A stretch of 64,000 bases of DNA, taken from assembly GCA_944472155.2 (NCBI GenBank), contig OX235273.1:102508582-102572581 (forward strand), in the 5' to 3' direction. The DNA comes from Trichobilharzia szidati. Its lineage: Eukaryota; Platyhelminthes; Trematoda; Strigeidida; Schistosomatidae. Both the position numbers and the translations under genes were made by a program. The first letter of the stretch is position 1, and each line of letters starts with the position of its first letter. This document shows positions 1-11,040 of this stretch, piece by piece. The notes beneath the pieces were generated by a model. That model was not told the origin of the DNA. It saw only the letters and a list, made by a program, of their open reading frames with translations, and made no database searches.

Positions 1-1200
1 GCTTTCGAGGAGTGTACCAATGTACAAAAGGTGAAGTGACACAATCTGGTGTATTCCTAAATCCCACCCAAGCTTCCTCAACAGTCCAACCTGTATCAGC
101 TGACCAGTCAGCTGCAGTTGCTGCGTCCTGGATTCCGGGTATATTCACTTTCCAATTGTTTGGACGAGCAGATGTTGACCTGTGTATGAGAGAATGAATT
201 TTAAACGTTAAAGTAATGACCACATGGCCACTACTGCCAAGCGGCGGAAGGCACCTAATGCTACAAACGTCCCCCTTCCTATGTGTTAGTACCAAGTCTA
301 GAGTAGACGGGTCATGTTCAAGGTGGTACGGTCTTGGCGTATGCATATGTTGCACGAGTGCACATTCAAGCGCTGTCAGTGTGAGCTCCCTCTTGAAAAA
401 GGCAAACAAACTGATATAAGGATAGAACTTGCGCAGTGTAGTAGAGTGTAATTGCATTTTGGCAAAGTCTCACAGTGCTATACAGTAATATCAGATCAAG
501 GTCTGATATGATTATGTGCAATAAATTGTGCTCGAAACGTCATCAGTAAATAAATATTACTGTATAACACAGTGAGACTTTATCAAAATAAGTTTTGCCC
601 GCAATCGAAGGTATACAAAATATTGGATTATAATTCCTCCCAATTAATGTATGGAGCGTTGAAGTCACCAACCACCAGACACCCATTTTCACTACTCCAC
701 ACCCTGAAGTGATTTAGAACGAACTCTTCAGCTTGGCTAGCAGGACCTCTGTAAATAACGCTGATCGTTAAAGTGCCCTTGTTCAAGTTAATGACGCAAC
801 TTGCGGCTTCACTGGTGCCACTTACATGTGCCTCTGACAGCGTTGACGTTATCCCTATGTCATCCCTGATTAATAGGGTAGCCCCACCACATTTCCGACT
901 AATTACTCTGTCTGCTTTAATGTAGTTGTAGTCAGATATTGGTGGAATTAAGTCTACCCCAACTAACAACCATGTCTCAGTGATAGAAATCACATCAGGT
1001 TGTAGTCTTTCAAATAATTCTCCTAATTCGGTCAGCTTGTTCCTTGGACTACATGCGTTCGTATAGCGCACTGAAGCAACTGCATGTTAATCCGGCTTAT
1101 GAAAAGAGGTCTTGGCAGCATTTCAAGGTTTTCGCCACTTGCTGTAGTCATGACCTTTGGGTCTAGTATGAAAGAAAACGATAAGATGAATGAGTCCTTA
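1..1200 (-). mobile_element. D-family non-LTR retrotransposon, endonuclease part (duplication copy 1)
   Basis: CR1/jockey-type LINE fragment read on the minus strand. The frame at 1071-628 encodes the front of an apurinic-like endonuclease: SITETWL, the GGATLLIRDD stretch, VIYRGP and the catalytic-type VVGDFNAPYINWEEL. It stops at 628 through a nonsense change that the second copy (21669-21181) lacks. After the hairpin insert at 413-590, endonuclease sequence resumes in bases 412 to 1 with an LDLVLTHR-type motif. The window begins inside the element, so its reverse transcriptase is off the left edge. The 5' limit near 1200 is approximate. Dead copy; the family label is local. Confidence 0.8.
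413..590. repeat. Small hairpin repeat with terminal inverted repeats and a hammerhead-like core (copy 1)
   Basis: About 178 bp interrupting the D endonuclease. Imperfect 35-bp inverted repeats lie at 457-491 and 554-588. The loop side holds CTGATATGA at about 503-511 and CGAAACGTC at about 534-542, an arrangement like a type I hammerhead ribozyme with a minimal stem III. The first box has two extra bases relative to CTGANGA and no good stem II is visible, so activity is doubtful. The start at 413 is set by comparison with the cleanly delimited relative at 48961. Such motifs are known from Penelope-like elements and schistosome satellites; assignment to either is inference. Confidence 0.6.
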
Positions 1201-1992
1201 GCCTAAGTCCCTAGTCCTTCATAAAACTATGATCATGATTAATAACAATAATATATTCTCACTTTATGTACATGAGGGACGCCAGTTTACAGGCATCATC
1301 GATATGATAAGTAATATCTATATACAGTAAGCATATTTACAAATTTCACTAACACAGGATATATATATATACAAGGAAAAGTAATGGATTAATGACGGTA
1401 AGCACACTTTATATGGATTAAAACGATTTGTATGCCATAATCCTAGGCACCATTATTGTTTGAATTTGTCGAAGACGCGAGTAACAACTGAGTGTTGCGT
1501 TAAATTTGGTCGTAATGGTGGGCTGTTCACAAAAGTATAAAAATGGCTTGTAAAACGCTTGTATTTCACTGACAACAATGTTTTCAGCACTATAATCTGA
1601 AAGAGGCTCGCTACAGCAGTTAGTATCCATTTAAAAATGTAAAGAAGTATCAATGAATCAACAACCGATGAATTTTTGATTCACTTCGGCAAGGAACCAG
1701 AATGTCTGCAAACCAATCCATACAAAATGTCGAACGAAGCATGCAGGAGCAGAATATTATAATCGAACGGGTCAGTAGGATTCGAAATGTAGCTGTCAGC
1801 ATGTTATCATTACTTCTTAGATGTCCAGGTTTATCGTTGCTGTATTGGTGATGATCTGGATTTGTCAGTATGATAAACATGTGGATGGATATCCAGATGT
1901 GTACTACAGCTTGTTTGCCGTGAGGGGGGTTTGATTATTCTAGGATTTTGGTAAATTCCGCAAAGTATCACCGTGATCATGGGAAGTATACG
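1200..1992. other. Unassigned AT-rich sequence shared by both duplication copies
   Basis: No convincing gene. Short open frames (for example 1630-1418 minus and 1880-1650 minus) recur in the second copy at 21800-22589, but they do not resemble a known family. Their conservation is explained by the duplication alone. It may hold the 5' leader of the D element or the DNA into which the elements inserted. Confidence 0.5.
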
Positions 1993-3439
1993 TATTATTA
2001 TTATTTCCTTTAATTCCTAGAGGAACATAGGGCTTCAGCCGCGCGTCCCTATTGTGTTCGGTTCTCTGCTAGAGTTTTCACCTGACTCCAAGTCTGCCCA
2101 CATGCTTTCATCTCCTCTTCACATGACCCCCTCCAAGTCAACCTCACGCTGACGACCAACTCGCAGCTTCCCTTCCAGGTTCCACTCGAGGGCTTGTCTA
2201 GTGATGTCACTTGATGGTTTCCTCAGAGTATGACCAATCCATCTCCATTTCCTCCTGTCTGTTTGTTTCACAATTGGTTCCTGCTGGGCTGGTTCGCTCA
2301 TTGCCAGAGATCCCTCACTATTGCTAATCTTTTCTGGCCGGCCATCTAATCTTGAGTGATATTGAGCGAAGACAGCTGTTAATGAAGGTCTGTAGTTTGT
2401 TTGAGATGCTCTTTATGACGCGCAGTACAAGTCTCTGATCCGTATAGTAGCACTGACTTCACATTGGAGTTGAAAATCTGGATCTTATTTTTGATGCTGA
2501 GTGCTGCTGACCTCCACACAGACTTGAGAGTAGTGAAAGCTTGTCTTGCTTTTCTGATCCTTGCTTTGATATCCTCGTCAGTTCCGCCCGCCTGTAGTTG
2601 ATACGATGCTTCCCAGGCAGGTAAAAGAGATTGTTTCTTTCAGGTTCCTTCCATTTATGCTGACTGTTGTCTGTTGTTGTTGTTGCTGTTGGTGGTGTTA
2701 CCCAGGAATCTTCATCACCTCTTTTTTCTCTATGTTCACCTGAAGGCCTATCTTCTCTGGATGCTTCTTCTGACAACTTATTGCTTTTCACTTGCATATC
2801 TTCTAGTTTGTGGGAAATCAGACATATATCATCGGCGAAGTCAAGATCCTCCAAGTTTTTTGTGTGAGTTCATTTTAGGCCTATTTCCTCATTGCCCACT
2901 GTTTGTCACATTATCCAATCTACTGCAATCAGGAATATCATTGGCGATAGTAGGCAGGCTTGTCTTACTCCTGTAGACACTTTGAAGGATTCCGTAAGTT
3001 TCTCGCTGTGGATTACTTGGCATGCAGCATTGTCGTACAACTTTTGGATGAGGTGTATAATTGTCGGTGGCACCCCGTAGTAGCGAAGTAGTTTCCAAAT
3101 CACCTCTCGATCAACACTGTCGAATGCCTTTTCAAAGTCGATGAAGTTGAGATAGAGAGGTGACTGCCATTCCAAGCTTTGTTCAATGATGATCCGTAAT
3201 GTGGCGATTTGATCAATGCAGCCTGTTCCGGTTGGAGTTTTTCACCCAGGGCTTGTTTGATTCTCTCCGCGATGATGCGACTTAGTATTCTGCTTGGGAT
3301 GGACAGGAGCATAATTCCGCGCCAGTTCTTGCATTGACTTAAGTCTCCTTTCTTTAGTAGTTTGAATAAGTATCCTTTCATCCAATCCTTGAGTACTTTG
3401 CCTTCTTTCCACACCTTCTCCAGTGGTGGCGTCATCAAG

Positions 3440-4152
3440 TTCGATGTTGTCTCTCGGTCCATTTTCAATGCTTCTGCGGGGATTCCATCTGGTCCTGCTG
3501 CTTTTCCAGCTTTTAGCATCTTGATTGCCTTCAGGACTTCTGATTTCGTCGGGGAGTTGGTGTTCACTGGTAGCTCTGTCTTCGTTGTTGGTATTGTTGG
3601 GTGCGTTGTAGGTGGTGGTCGATTGATTGATATGTAATATGTAAGATATGTGAATATATATGATTGAGGAGTCTTTCGAAGTGTTCAGCCCATTGTTTCC
3701 TTTGCTCCACTTCTTTGGTGATTGACTTTCCATTGTCATTCTTCACTGGCTTAATTCGTATCAAACTTTTGTCCGATAGGTACCTAGTTGATTGGTAGAG
3801 TGTTGCGAGGTCTCCTTTGCCTGCAGCTTGTTCTGCTTCACTTGCCATGGCTTCATAATACTTTCATTTGTCTTCTCTGGCACTCTTCTTTACTCTTCTG
3901 TCCAGTGTCTTGTAGTTTGCATTCAAATCCTGTTTTTGCTGCTCGTCGGTGCACTGGATAATCTTTTGTTTCACCATCCCTCTCTCTTCTATCAGTCTCC
4001 AAGTGTCCGTAGTGAGCCACTGTTTGTCCTGTCTCTTCTTTCTGCCTAGAACTTCCATGCAGGTTTGACTCCACACTGTTTTCAAGTTGTTCCAGTGCTT
4101 TTCGACGCTGACCTCTTCGCCAGTGTTGATTTGTGTCTCGGCTTTGTCTTTT
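3440..4152. repeat. Left member of the long direct repeat flanking CR1-A
   Basis: RTE sequence of 713 bp that equals 9901-10572 (672 bp) once a 41-bp insert (3626-3666) is removed. By eye only about five bases differ. The two copies touch CR1-A exactly at its 3' end (4153) and 5' end (9900), the geometry of a target-site duplication but some twenty times longer than usual. Confidence 0.75.
3626..3666. repeat. 41-bp AT-rich insertion private to duplication copy 1
   Basis: Present between GATTG and AGGAGTC in copy 1 but absent from the same RTE position at about 24214 and at about 10085. The insert ends in ATTG, matching the bases just before it. It shifts the RTE reading frame. Source unknown. 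Confidence 0.7.
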
Positions 4153-5064
4153 ATATATATATATTTATTCCTGTTCATGCAGGAACATACCAATTGTACA
4201 GGCATGGATGAGTTATTATATAAATTACACATATTTCGATGTATATTGAATTTACAGTTTGTTTGTTCTTTTCGACATTACAGTCAGTCGGAACAGTCTG
4301 CGAAATAGTCTGTCTGTGTAACACATAAAGAGATATAGAAATATTTTCTTCGCATTAGCAAAAAACCCAGACTTCAGATGAATGTAATACAAATATCTGG
4401 GAAAAATAAAGCTTGAAGTCAATTCTCCTATACAACTTTGTTGTGAACAGCATCCTTGAGTTAATGTTCATTGATGTATAATGTTGAGATCATTGATATA
4501 TTTATTCCAATTTTTTCAGCAGTCTTATCGTAATTTTATAATAGGAAAGAAATTTGATTGTGGATACAAAAACTAAATTGGGTCATGTTGGATTGTTTTA
4601 CTGCATCCATTGGGGCCGAGGTCGATTCTAGAACTATCCATTTGCGCCATTTGTGTCAGCATGGCAGACTGTACATGTAAGTTGAGTAATACATTGAAGA
4701 CTTTGAAAACCAGTTGCTCCTTTATTTCAGATCAAGAATACTCCTTGTACAGAATGTTGGCCAGCGTTTTCAAATGGTAGCATCGGATCGTTCATGAATT
4801 TTGAGTTTGAATTTACTTAAATGGTCATTTCAGTTTAGATGTTGGGTTGTTCGACCTCGACCAGGAGATATATAGAAGTGCAGGCTCAGGATATAATACC
4901 AGAAAGAGAAAGTATGTAAACATGAACAGGACATTAATATTTTATGTATATATAAATGTTTATAAATGTATATCATTGTATAGTAAACATATAATCTAGT
5001 TGTTTTTCATGTATTTTTGCGAAGGCTTAGAGTTTATTTAGTGTCGTAATATTTAGTAATGAGT

Positions 5065-8000
5065 CTAGGCGTTATAGTGTTCTAATAGCTCATGCGTTTT
5101 AGAAATAAGTGGTGCGGTGTGATTAGCATGTTCATTGGGATGAAACAGTTTATTTAGCAAGCGTTTGAAGGTCATAATAGAGTGACAGGTCCTTATTTCT
5201 AGGGGTAAACTGTTCCAGATCTTAGAGTACATGACTATGAAGAAGTTTGAACGGAGTGCTGTCTTACAGCTTTTCCTAGATACTGTGCACGTTTGGTTAC
5301 GAAGGTTGTAAGAGCCTTCCGGTGAGAACTGTATTTCTTTGCTGTCTGAGAGTGATATTTTATGCAAGATTTTAAAGAAGAATGTCTGGTTAATGCTCAG
5401 TCGTCTCATCCAGAGTGGGTCGATACGTAGAGTTATACACCTTGATGTGTAGTCCTTTTCGCAGTCAAATCCTAGTAGTTTAGACGTAAAGTATCGTTGG
5501 ACACTTTCTATTTTAAGTTTGTCACTTACGCGAGTGCTGCTGAGAATAAATGGACAATATTCAAGTAGTGGTCTGACACAATTTTTTATATAATAATAGT
5601 TTCGCCTCGTAGTTGTGAAAATTCCTGAGTATGCATCCTAAGAGCATCCTCGATTTACGCGTCTGTGTCGCCACTTGCTCAGAGAATGTCATGTCACTAG
5701 AGTACTTGAGTCCTAGGTCAACAACACTTTGGAGTTTAGGCAAGTCAAGAGATTCAAGTACCAGTTTAATATTTATTGAGGGTGCACCGAAACAGATCCA
5801 ACCACATATTTTAAGGTTGAATTTTAGGTTCCATGTGGAGGACCATGCAGTTACTCGATCTAGTTCTTCCTGAACAGCTTTTTGAAAGTACCCTAAGTCA
5901 TCAAAGTGGAATGTGTAAGCTACTTTAAGATCATCTGCAAAGATGAATGGTTTGCCAAGTGAGAAACAGCTGCATATGTCGTTGACATATAGAGTGAATA
6001 GAAGAGGGCCTAAGACGCTACCTTGAACTACTCCAGAAGTGACTGGACTAGGTTTAGAGTTTACAGAACCCAGTTTAACTACTTGGCACCTATTGTTAAG
6101 GAATGATTCAATCCATCCAAATAATGGGTTACGTATTCCTAAGGAGTTCAGCTTATTTATTAGAAGCAAATGGCAAACGTGGTCAAAGGCTTTGGATATG
6201 TCGAAGTAGATGACTAGTACTAGTTGTTGTTTGTCTCGGCTGCTAGTTATATAGTTAAAGAAGTCAAGGTGACATGTCATGCATGATCTGGATTTTAGGA
6301 ATCCATGTTGGTTTGGACTTAGAATATTGCAGTTGAGCATATGTTTGAGAATATCATCTTAAACTATTCTTTCAATGATTCTAGATACTATGAGTGTAAT
6401 ATTGATTGGCCTATAGTTGTTGACTTCAGTTTTTGATCCGGATTTGTGTTTGGGTACTATAAATGTCGTTTTCCATTTATCTGGATAGGTTCGGCTTTCT
6501 AGGTACACTGTAAAGATCTTAAGTAATAAAACAGAAATGTCAGAACCACCGTGTTTATAAAGATACGATGGTATACCGTCAAAACCAGCACTACTAGAGC
6601 TTTTAAGAGTTTTAATGGCTTGGTTAATATTAGAATAAGTGAAATGAACTGTAGTGATTTCTTTCAGCGTTGAAGAAGAAGGGAGTTCTATTGTAGATTG
6701 TAAACCGAGAAGTGGACTTGTGGGCTTAAGGTAGTTAGCTGCAAACGTCTCATTAAACAGTTCACACATGTCTGCATGGTTGCTGTATAGTTTGCCCTTG
6801 TTTATAAGGAGAGAAATTTTATGACTTTGGCGATTCATTAGTTTCTTTAGGATCGCTGTGAGATCAACTACTCTGGTGGTGCTGGCTAGTGCGGTGCACT
6901 CTTCATTTCTCACACGCAAGTTATGAGCTTGCGAGATGGAGCTAAGAGTGCTAAGTATTGACCCTAGTGTACTAAAGTCGTGTCGCCTGAAGTAACTTGT
7001 TGACAGTCTCTTCAGTTTCCTACGATCCTTTGGCTTTATGAATAACTTTCTACGTGGGGAAAACTTTAGTGTTTGAAATGGGATGACAGCATCTAAGCAT
7101 GTGTTGGAGTTATAGTAAAAGATGTCTAGAGCTTTCGAGAGGCTATCAGTATAGAAGTACTCACTCCATTCTGAGGATCTTAGCATTGATTTTACTAGAG
7201 TCCAGTGTGCCTTACTGTAGTTCCTGTAAGTTATTTGTTGTGAAGTAGGGGTATGGGTTGCATTGCTACTTGACGGAAGTGACAGTGCACACAGCACTGT
7301 TTTGTGGTCACTCCCTGAAAACTCAGAACCTACTAGGGTAGAAAGGGGACTTATATTGTGGCAGAAGATTAAGTCTAGTACGTTATTACCTCTTGTTGGG
7401 GTTGTGACAGTCTGTTTCCAGCCAAGTATATCCAGTGTGCCTAAGAACTTATCAAATTTAGTTGGGCCTGTGGGTATATTCCAGTTGATTTCTGGTAAGT
7501 TAAAGTCTCCACATAGGATCTTATGATCGTAGTGTAGGGAGGATAATTGTTCCAGAATATTAATAAGTTGGGTCTCGTAATTACTAAAGGTACCAGGTGC
7601 TCTGTAGGTGCATCCAATTAATGCTATTGCGTCTTTTAAGTGTGAGTTAACCCATAGAGTCTTAGGCATGTTAAGTGTACTACTTTCTAGCTGTGATACA
7701 GTAAGTGCATTCAGAAAGTACATGAGACAACCCCCTCCCTTACCACCTTCCCTGTCACACCGAAAGTTTGTGCAGTTATCTAAGCTTATCTCTTCATCCA
7801 GTATGTTCGAATTACACCAGGATTCAGTGATGACAATTATAGGGGGTTTGTATATTACTCAGAGTGCTCTGAGCATTGGCAGTTTATTTAGAACAGATCT
7901 AGCATTTATGAGGATCAGGTTATGATGAGATTTGAAGTAGCATTTGAAGTATTTAAGTTCGTTAATCAGCCCCGAATATGGTTCAGCACCCAGTAGTAAT

Positions 8001-8270
8001 GTTTGAAATGACTACCCTATGTTAAGCGGAGTTTAAACATCACGCTCATCTATGTCTATCGGGTTGGTGTGTGCTGTTTTCGGTGAAGAATTAAGCTTTG
8101 GAGTACTGGATTAGCTATAGGCTAAGGCATTTTTATTTTTAGTTAAGCTGGAAACATGGGTAGGGATCTTTATTTGACCTAAACTTGTGCATGTATCAAG
8201 TGTGCTTAATGGATGCGGGTGAACTAGACTGTTCCTATATTCATGCAAAGGGGGAGCCAGCACTAGCGGT
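5065..8270 (-). pseudogene. CR1-A ORF2: endonuclease and reverse transcriptase, disrupted (copy 1)
   Basis: Non-LTR polyprotein that would nick target DNA and copy RNA into the nick. The endonuclease shows TLWVNSHLKDAIALIGCTYRAPG, ILCGDFNLPEINW, NVLDLIFCHN and GSDHKTVLCAL (7723-7200). The reverse transcriptase shows SSSAGFDGIPSYLYK, NNYRPINIT, NQHGFLKSRSC, FDISKAFDHV, SGVVQGSVLGPLLF and FADDLKVAY (6600-5930). Disruptions: TGA at about 7858, a Lys-to-TAA change at about 6359, and a frameshift in the T-rich run near 5580, after which the C-terminal part continues in another frame to 5065. The third CR1-A copy (46549-45268) shows the undamaged C-terminal part. Confidence 0.85.
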
Positions 8271-9762
8271 TTAGGAGTGTTAACATCCCTGCCAGCTGTT
8301 TTTTCAACGCTGACAGGGACGCAGGGGATAAAAATGATTAGGACCTTGTGGAGACCATGGTTTATTATTCCACCTATTGTTAGGCACCAGTTGTGTCCTT
8401 GTATGGGTTTCGTGTGTACTGCATTGTGGATTAGTTCCCAGCAGACTTGTACCATATATCCGATCAAAATTTATTTGTGTGCCATACTGTGGATGCCCTG
8501 AGTTGTTGATGGTCGAGTTCTGACTATTGCCACTTGTACTATTGAGGAAGGCATTGTTGTGGCGTTGGTTATCAGTGTGGGCCATGGTGCCATTTCGCAC
8601 GTTTTGGGTGCCAATACTATTGACCGTGGGAGATGTGGGCTTATTTATGCTGCCATTTTTATTGTTGGTATGATTTGGGGTCATATTCTCCTTTTTTACC
8701 AATGGACTTACGGCTAGGAGAGGACAGGGTCGACTTTCGGGGGATTTTGACTTTTTTCCGGGATTATTTGGTGACATGTCTATATCTACGGTGCTAGGTG
8801 GTGTAGTTTTATTGGCTATTTGATTACAATTTAGTGGCCTTTCGATTGGTGTCTCTCTCTGAGAGGATAATTGTGTGTGGTTTGAGAGGGTTGGTGCGGT
8901 GGATTCTACGGTATCTCTCATAGGGTTGGGTATAATTGCTGCTTGCAACCTTTATTAGTTTGTAATTTCTGACTTGCGATAGGGTGTGTTGGGAGTGGAT
9001 GAATTTTCTGGCCTCTGCCGGTGTTTCGGACTGAAAACGAATAGGACAACACTTTTCATGTTGACTCTTCTTCAGCCTGTAGCACTTAGTCTTGGAGTTG
9101 GGCATTTTCGCCTCACTAAGTAGGATGCGCTGCACCCTTTTTAGTGCCTCATTGTCCGGAACGTTCTAGACAATAGCACTTAGTTTAGCATCGAGTCGTT
9201 TTGTTACTTCTGTAGTAACAAAGTTAATTAGGTTATCCATCTTAGATACCGATTCTGTGTCAAGTTTGTTAAGGTCTACAGTTTTCATGAGAATAGTTAA
9301 AGGTGTCAGTTCACAGACCTGCGATCTGATATCACTGATCTGATCTGATAATTTGGATATTTTGGTATTGGTTTCAGAAATTCCAGGATCTACTGACTTA
9401 TTGTTTTTTAAGTCCCTTAACTTGGCCCTAAGTTCTCCTAAAGACAACTTTAGAAGTTCTATTTCTGAAGATAGTACTGAAACAGAGCTTGAAGGCTGGA
9501 GCTTTTCGATAAGCACATAAGGTGTAGGGAGGGTTTCTGTATGAGCAGAGGGTACTGAATTTTTGGGAGTAGTGCTAATACTAGCTGTCAGTATAGTTTT
9601 ATCCTCAGTTTCAGCTCGACGCTTACGACATACAAGTGAGTTTTGTGGCTCACTATAACAATTTGTAGGAAGTGTGTTGCTTGATGTAGCAATCAACGAC
9701 TTAAAATTAGTTATCAGTTTTACAGGGGATTGAGTTCGTTGCTTTTTACTTTGGTTCACCAT
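8270..9762 (-). pseudogene. CR1-A ORF1: coiled-coil and RNA-binding-like protein, disrupted (copy 1)
   Basis: Starts MVNQSKKQRTQSPVK at 9762. A leucine-rich heptad region (SSEIELLKLSLGELRAKLRDL) predicts a coiled coil. A block related to the RRM-like part of LINE ORF1 proteins follows (NVPDNEA...RLKKSQHEKCCPIRF). A TAG at 9166 splits the frame and is shared with the other duplication copy (38041), so the defect predates the duplication. Copy 1 also lacks 80 bp present at 37743-37822, removed between two TGCAA repeats, which shifts the frame at about 8947. The C-terminal part is Asn/Ser-rich. The role as a nucleic-acid chaperone is by family analogy. Confidence 0.75.
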
Positions 9763-9900
9763 AACTATTTGATATGAGAGTTAGTAGTTATAGGTATGGA
9801 GGTAGTAGAGTACTTGTGCAAGGATTACAACAAGAAAAATTTTATGTAACGAATCATGCAAAAATGTAACGCAAACGTTGGACGTACCGCTGACTGAGTA

Positions 9901-10886
9901 TTCGATGTTGTCTCTCGGTCCATTTTCAATGCTTCTGCGGGGATTCCATCTGGTCCTGCTGCTTTTCCAGCTTTTAGCATCTTGATTGCCTTCAGGACTT
10001 CTGATTTCGTCGGGGAGTTGGTGTTCACTGGTAGCTCTGTCTTCGTTGTTGGTATTGTTGGGTGCGTTGTAGGTGGTGGTCGATTGAGGAGTCTTTCGAA
10101 GTGTTCAGCCCATTGTTTCCTTTGCTCCACTTCTTTGGTGATTGACTTTCCATTGTCATCCTTCACTGGCTTAATTCGTGTCAAACTTTTGCCCGATAGG
10201 TACCTAGTTGATTGGTAGAGTGTTGCGAGGTCTCCTTTGCCTGCAGCTTGTTCTGCTTCACTTGCCATGGCTTCATAATACTTTCATTTGTCTTCTCTGG
10301 CACTCTTCTTTACTCTTCTGTTCAGTGTCTTGTAGTTTGCATTCAAATCCTGTTTTTGTTGCTCGTCGGTGCACTGGATAATCTTTTGTTTCACCATCCC
10401 TCTCTCTTCTATCAGTCTCCAAGTGTCCGTAGTGAGCCACTGTTTGTCCTGTCTCTTCTTTCTGCCTAGAACTTCCATGCAGGTTTGACTCCACACTGTT
10501 TTCAAGTTGTTCCAGTGCTTTTCGACGCTGACCTCTTCGCCAGTGTTGATTTGTGTCTCGGCTTTGTCTTTTATGCTTGCAGTGAAGATGTCTTTTGTGT
10601 CCTGGTCCTTCAGTTTTTGAGTGTTGAACTTGGCTTGTGGTCTATCTGCAGCTCCTGATTCTCTGAAAGCTTTTAATTTGATTTGGATTGTCCCTTGTAC
10701 GAGATAGTGGTCTGAGCCAACGTCTGCTCCTCTTCTTACTTTTGTGACCAGCGGGCTGCGCCTCCACTTCCTTGAGATTGAGATGAAGTCGATTTAGTTT
10801 TTGGTTCGCCCATCTGGTGACACCCATGTAGCCTTGTGGATATCCTTGTGTTTGTATACGCTGCCGTGAATGATAAGGATATCTAC
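9901..10886 (-). mobile_element. RTE fragment: end of endonuclease to start of reverse transcriptase
   Basis: Minus-strand RTE sequence 5' of the CR1-A insertion. From the high-coordinate end: endonuclease end (KATWVSPDGRTKN, then VGSDHYLVQGTIQIKLKAF, frame interrupted at 10795), the linker (SIKDKAETQINTGEEV), KTVWSQTCMEVLGRKK at 10505, and KAGKAAGPDGIPAEALKMDRETTSN ending at 9901. Bases 9901-10572 repeat 3440-4152. Beyond 10886 the sequence switches to RTE on the other strand, suggesting an inverted 5' end. Confidence 0.85.
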
Positions 10887-10945
10887 TAACACCGATGATA
10901 TTCCTAGTTGTGGTGGACTGCATTATCCACCAGATCGTGGGAGCA
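10887..10945 (+). mobile_element. Short RTE reverse transcriptase piece in inverted orientation
   Basis: The plus strand reads LLTPMIFLVVVDCIIHQ, the RTE block around TGVRQGCLLSPMIFL..VDW, directly joined to minus-strand RTE sequence ending at about 10886. An inverted 5' end next to the main body is what twin priming of a LINE yields; a chance join of two insertions is the alternative. It is very short. Confidence 0.55.
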
Positions 10946-11040
10946 AGAAGACAGGAATACACTAAACCAGCAGAAACACCAGGGAAGATATTGAATTCAA
11001 GTGAACATAAAAAATTTAAAACAATTAGTCCTTTTTTATA

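Larger units (their letters stand above)
1993..4152 (-). mobile_element. RTE-clade non-LTR retrotransposon (SR2-like), duplication copy 1
   Basis: Minus-strand RTE element. In order: the region after the endonuclease (SVEKHWNNLKTVW), the reverse transcriptase with KAGKAAGPDGIPAEALK, NWRGIMLLSIPSRILSRI, YLNFIDFEKAFDSVDRE, the TGVRQ-LLSPMIFL block and LDFADDICLISHKLEDM, then the RTE-typical tail [23 protein letters not shown] at 2301-2119. The 3' end has a short hairpin (GTTCCTCTAGGAA) and an ATT-repeat tail at about 1993-2005, as RTE elements have short simple tails. It is broken by a frameshift in place of the GFR region, several stops and a 41-bp insert at 3626-3666. The 5' end is cut by CR1-A at 4153. 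Confidence 0.9.
4153..9900 (-). mobile_element. CR1-A, full-length CR1-like LINE (duplication copy 1)
   Basis: Complete CR1-like element on the minus strand, about 5.75 kb. It has a 5' leader (9900-9763), ORF1 (9762 to about 8270), ORF2 with endonuclease and reverse transcriptase (about 8270-5065), and a 3' untranslated region of about 0.9 kb. It ends in a hairpin (TTCCTGCATGAACAGGAA at 4170-4188) and a TA-repeat tail at 4153-4165. The 5' end (CGTACCGCT near 9890) matches that of CR1-B at 35511-35519, supporting a natural start. It sits in an RTE element, with RTE sequence on both sides. Frames are broken by stops and a frameshift, so this copy cannot be autonomous. Confidence 0.9.

Noticed and set aside
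12..419. Plus-strand open frames near the left edge, repeated at 20610-21017
   Set aside because: They lie antisense to the D-element endonuclease and are conserved only through the duplication.
503..545. Active schistosome satellite hammerhead
   Set aside because: The CTGANGA box has two extra bases and stem II is not formed, so only a degenerate core is claimed.
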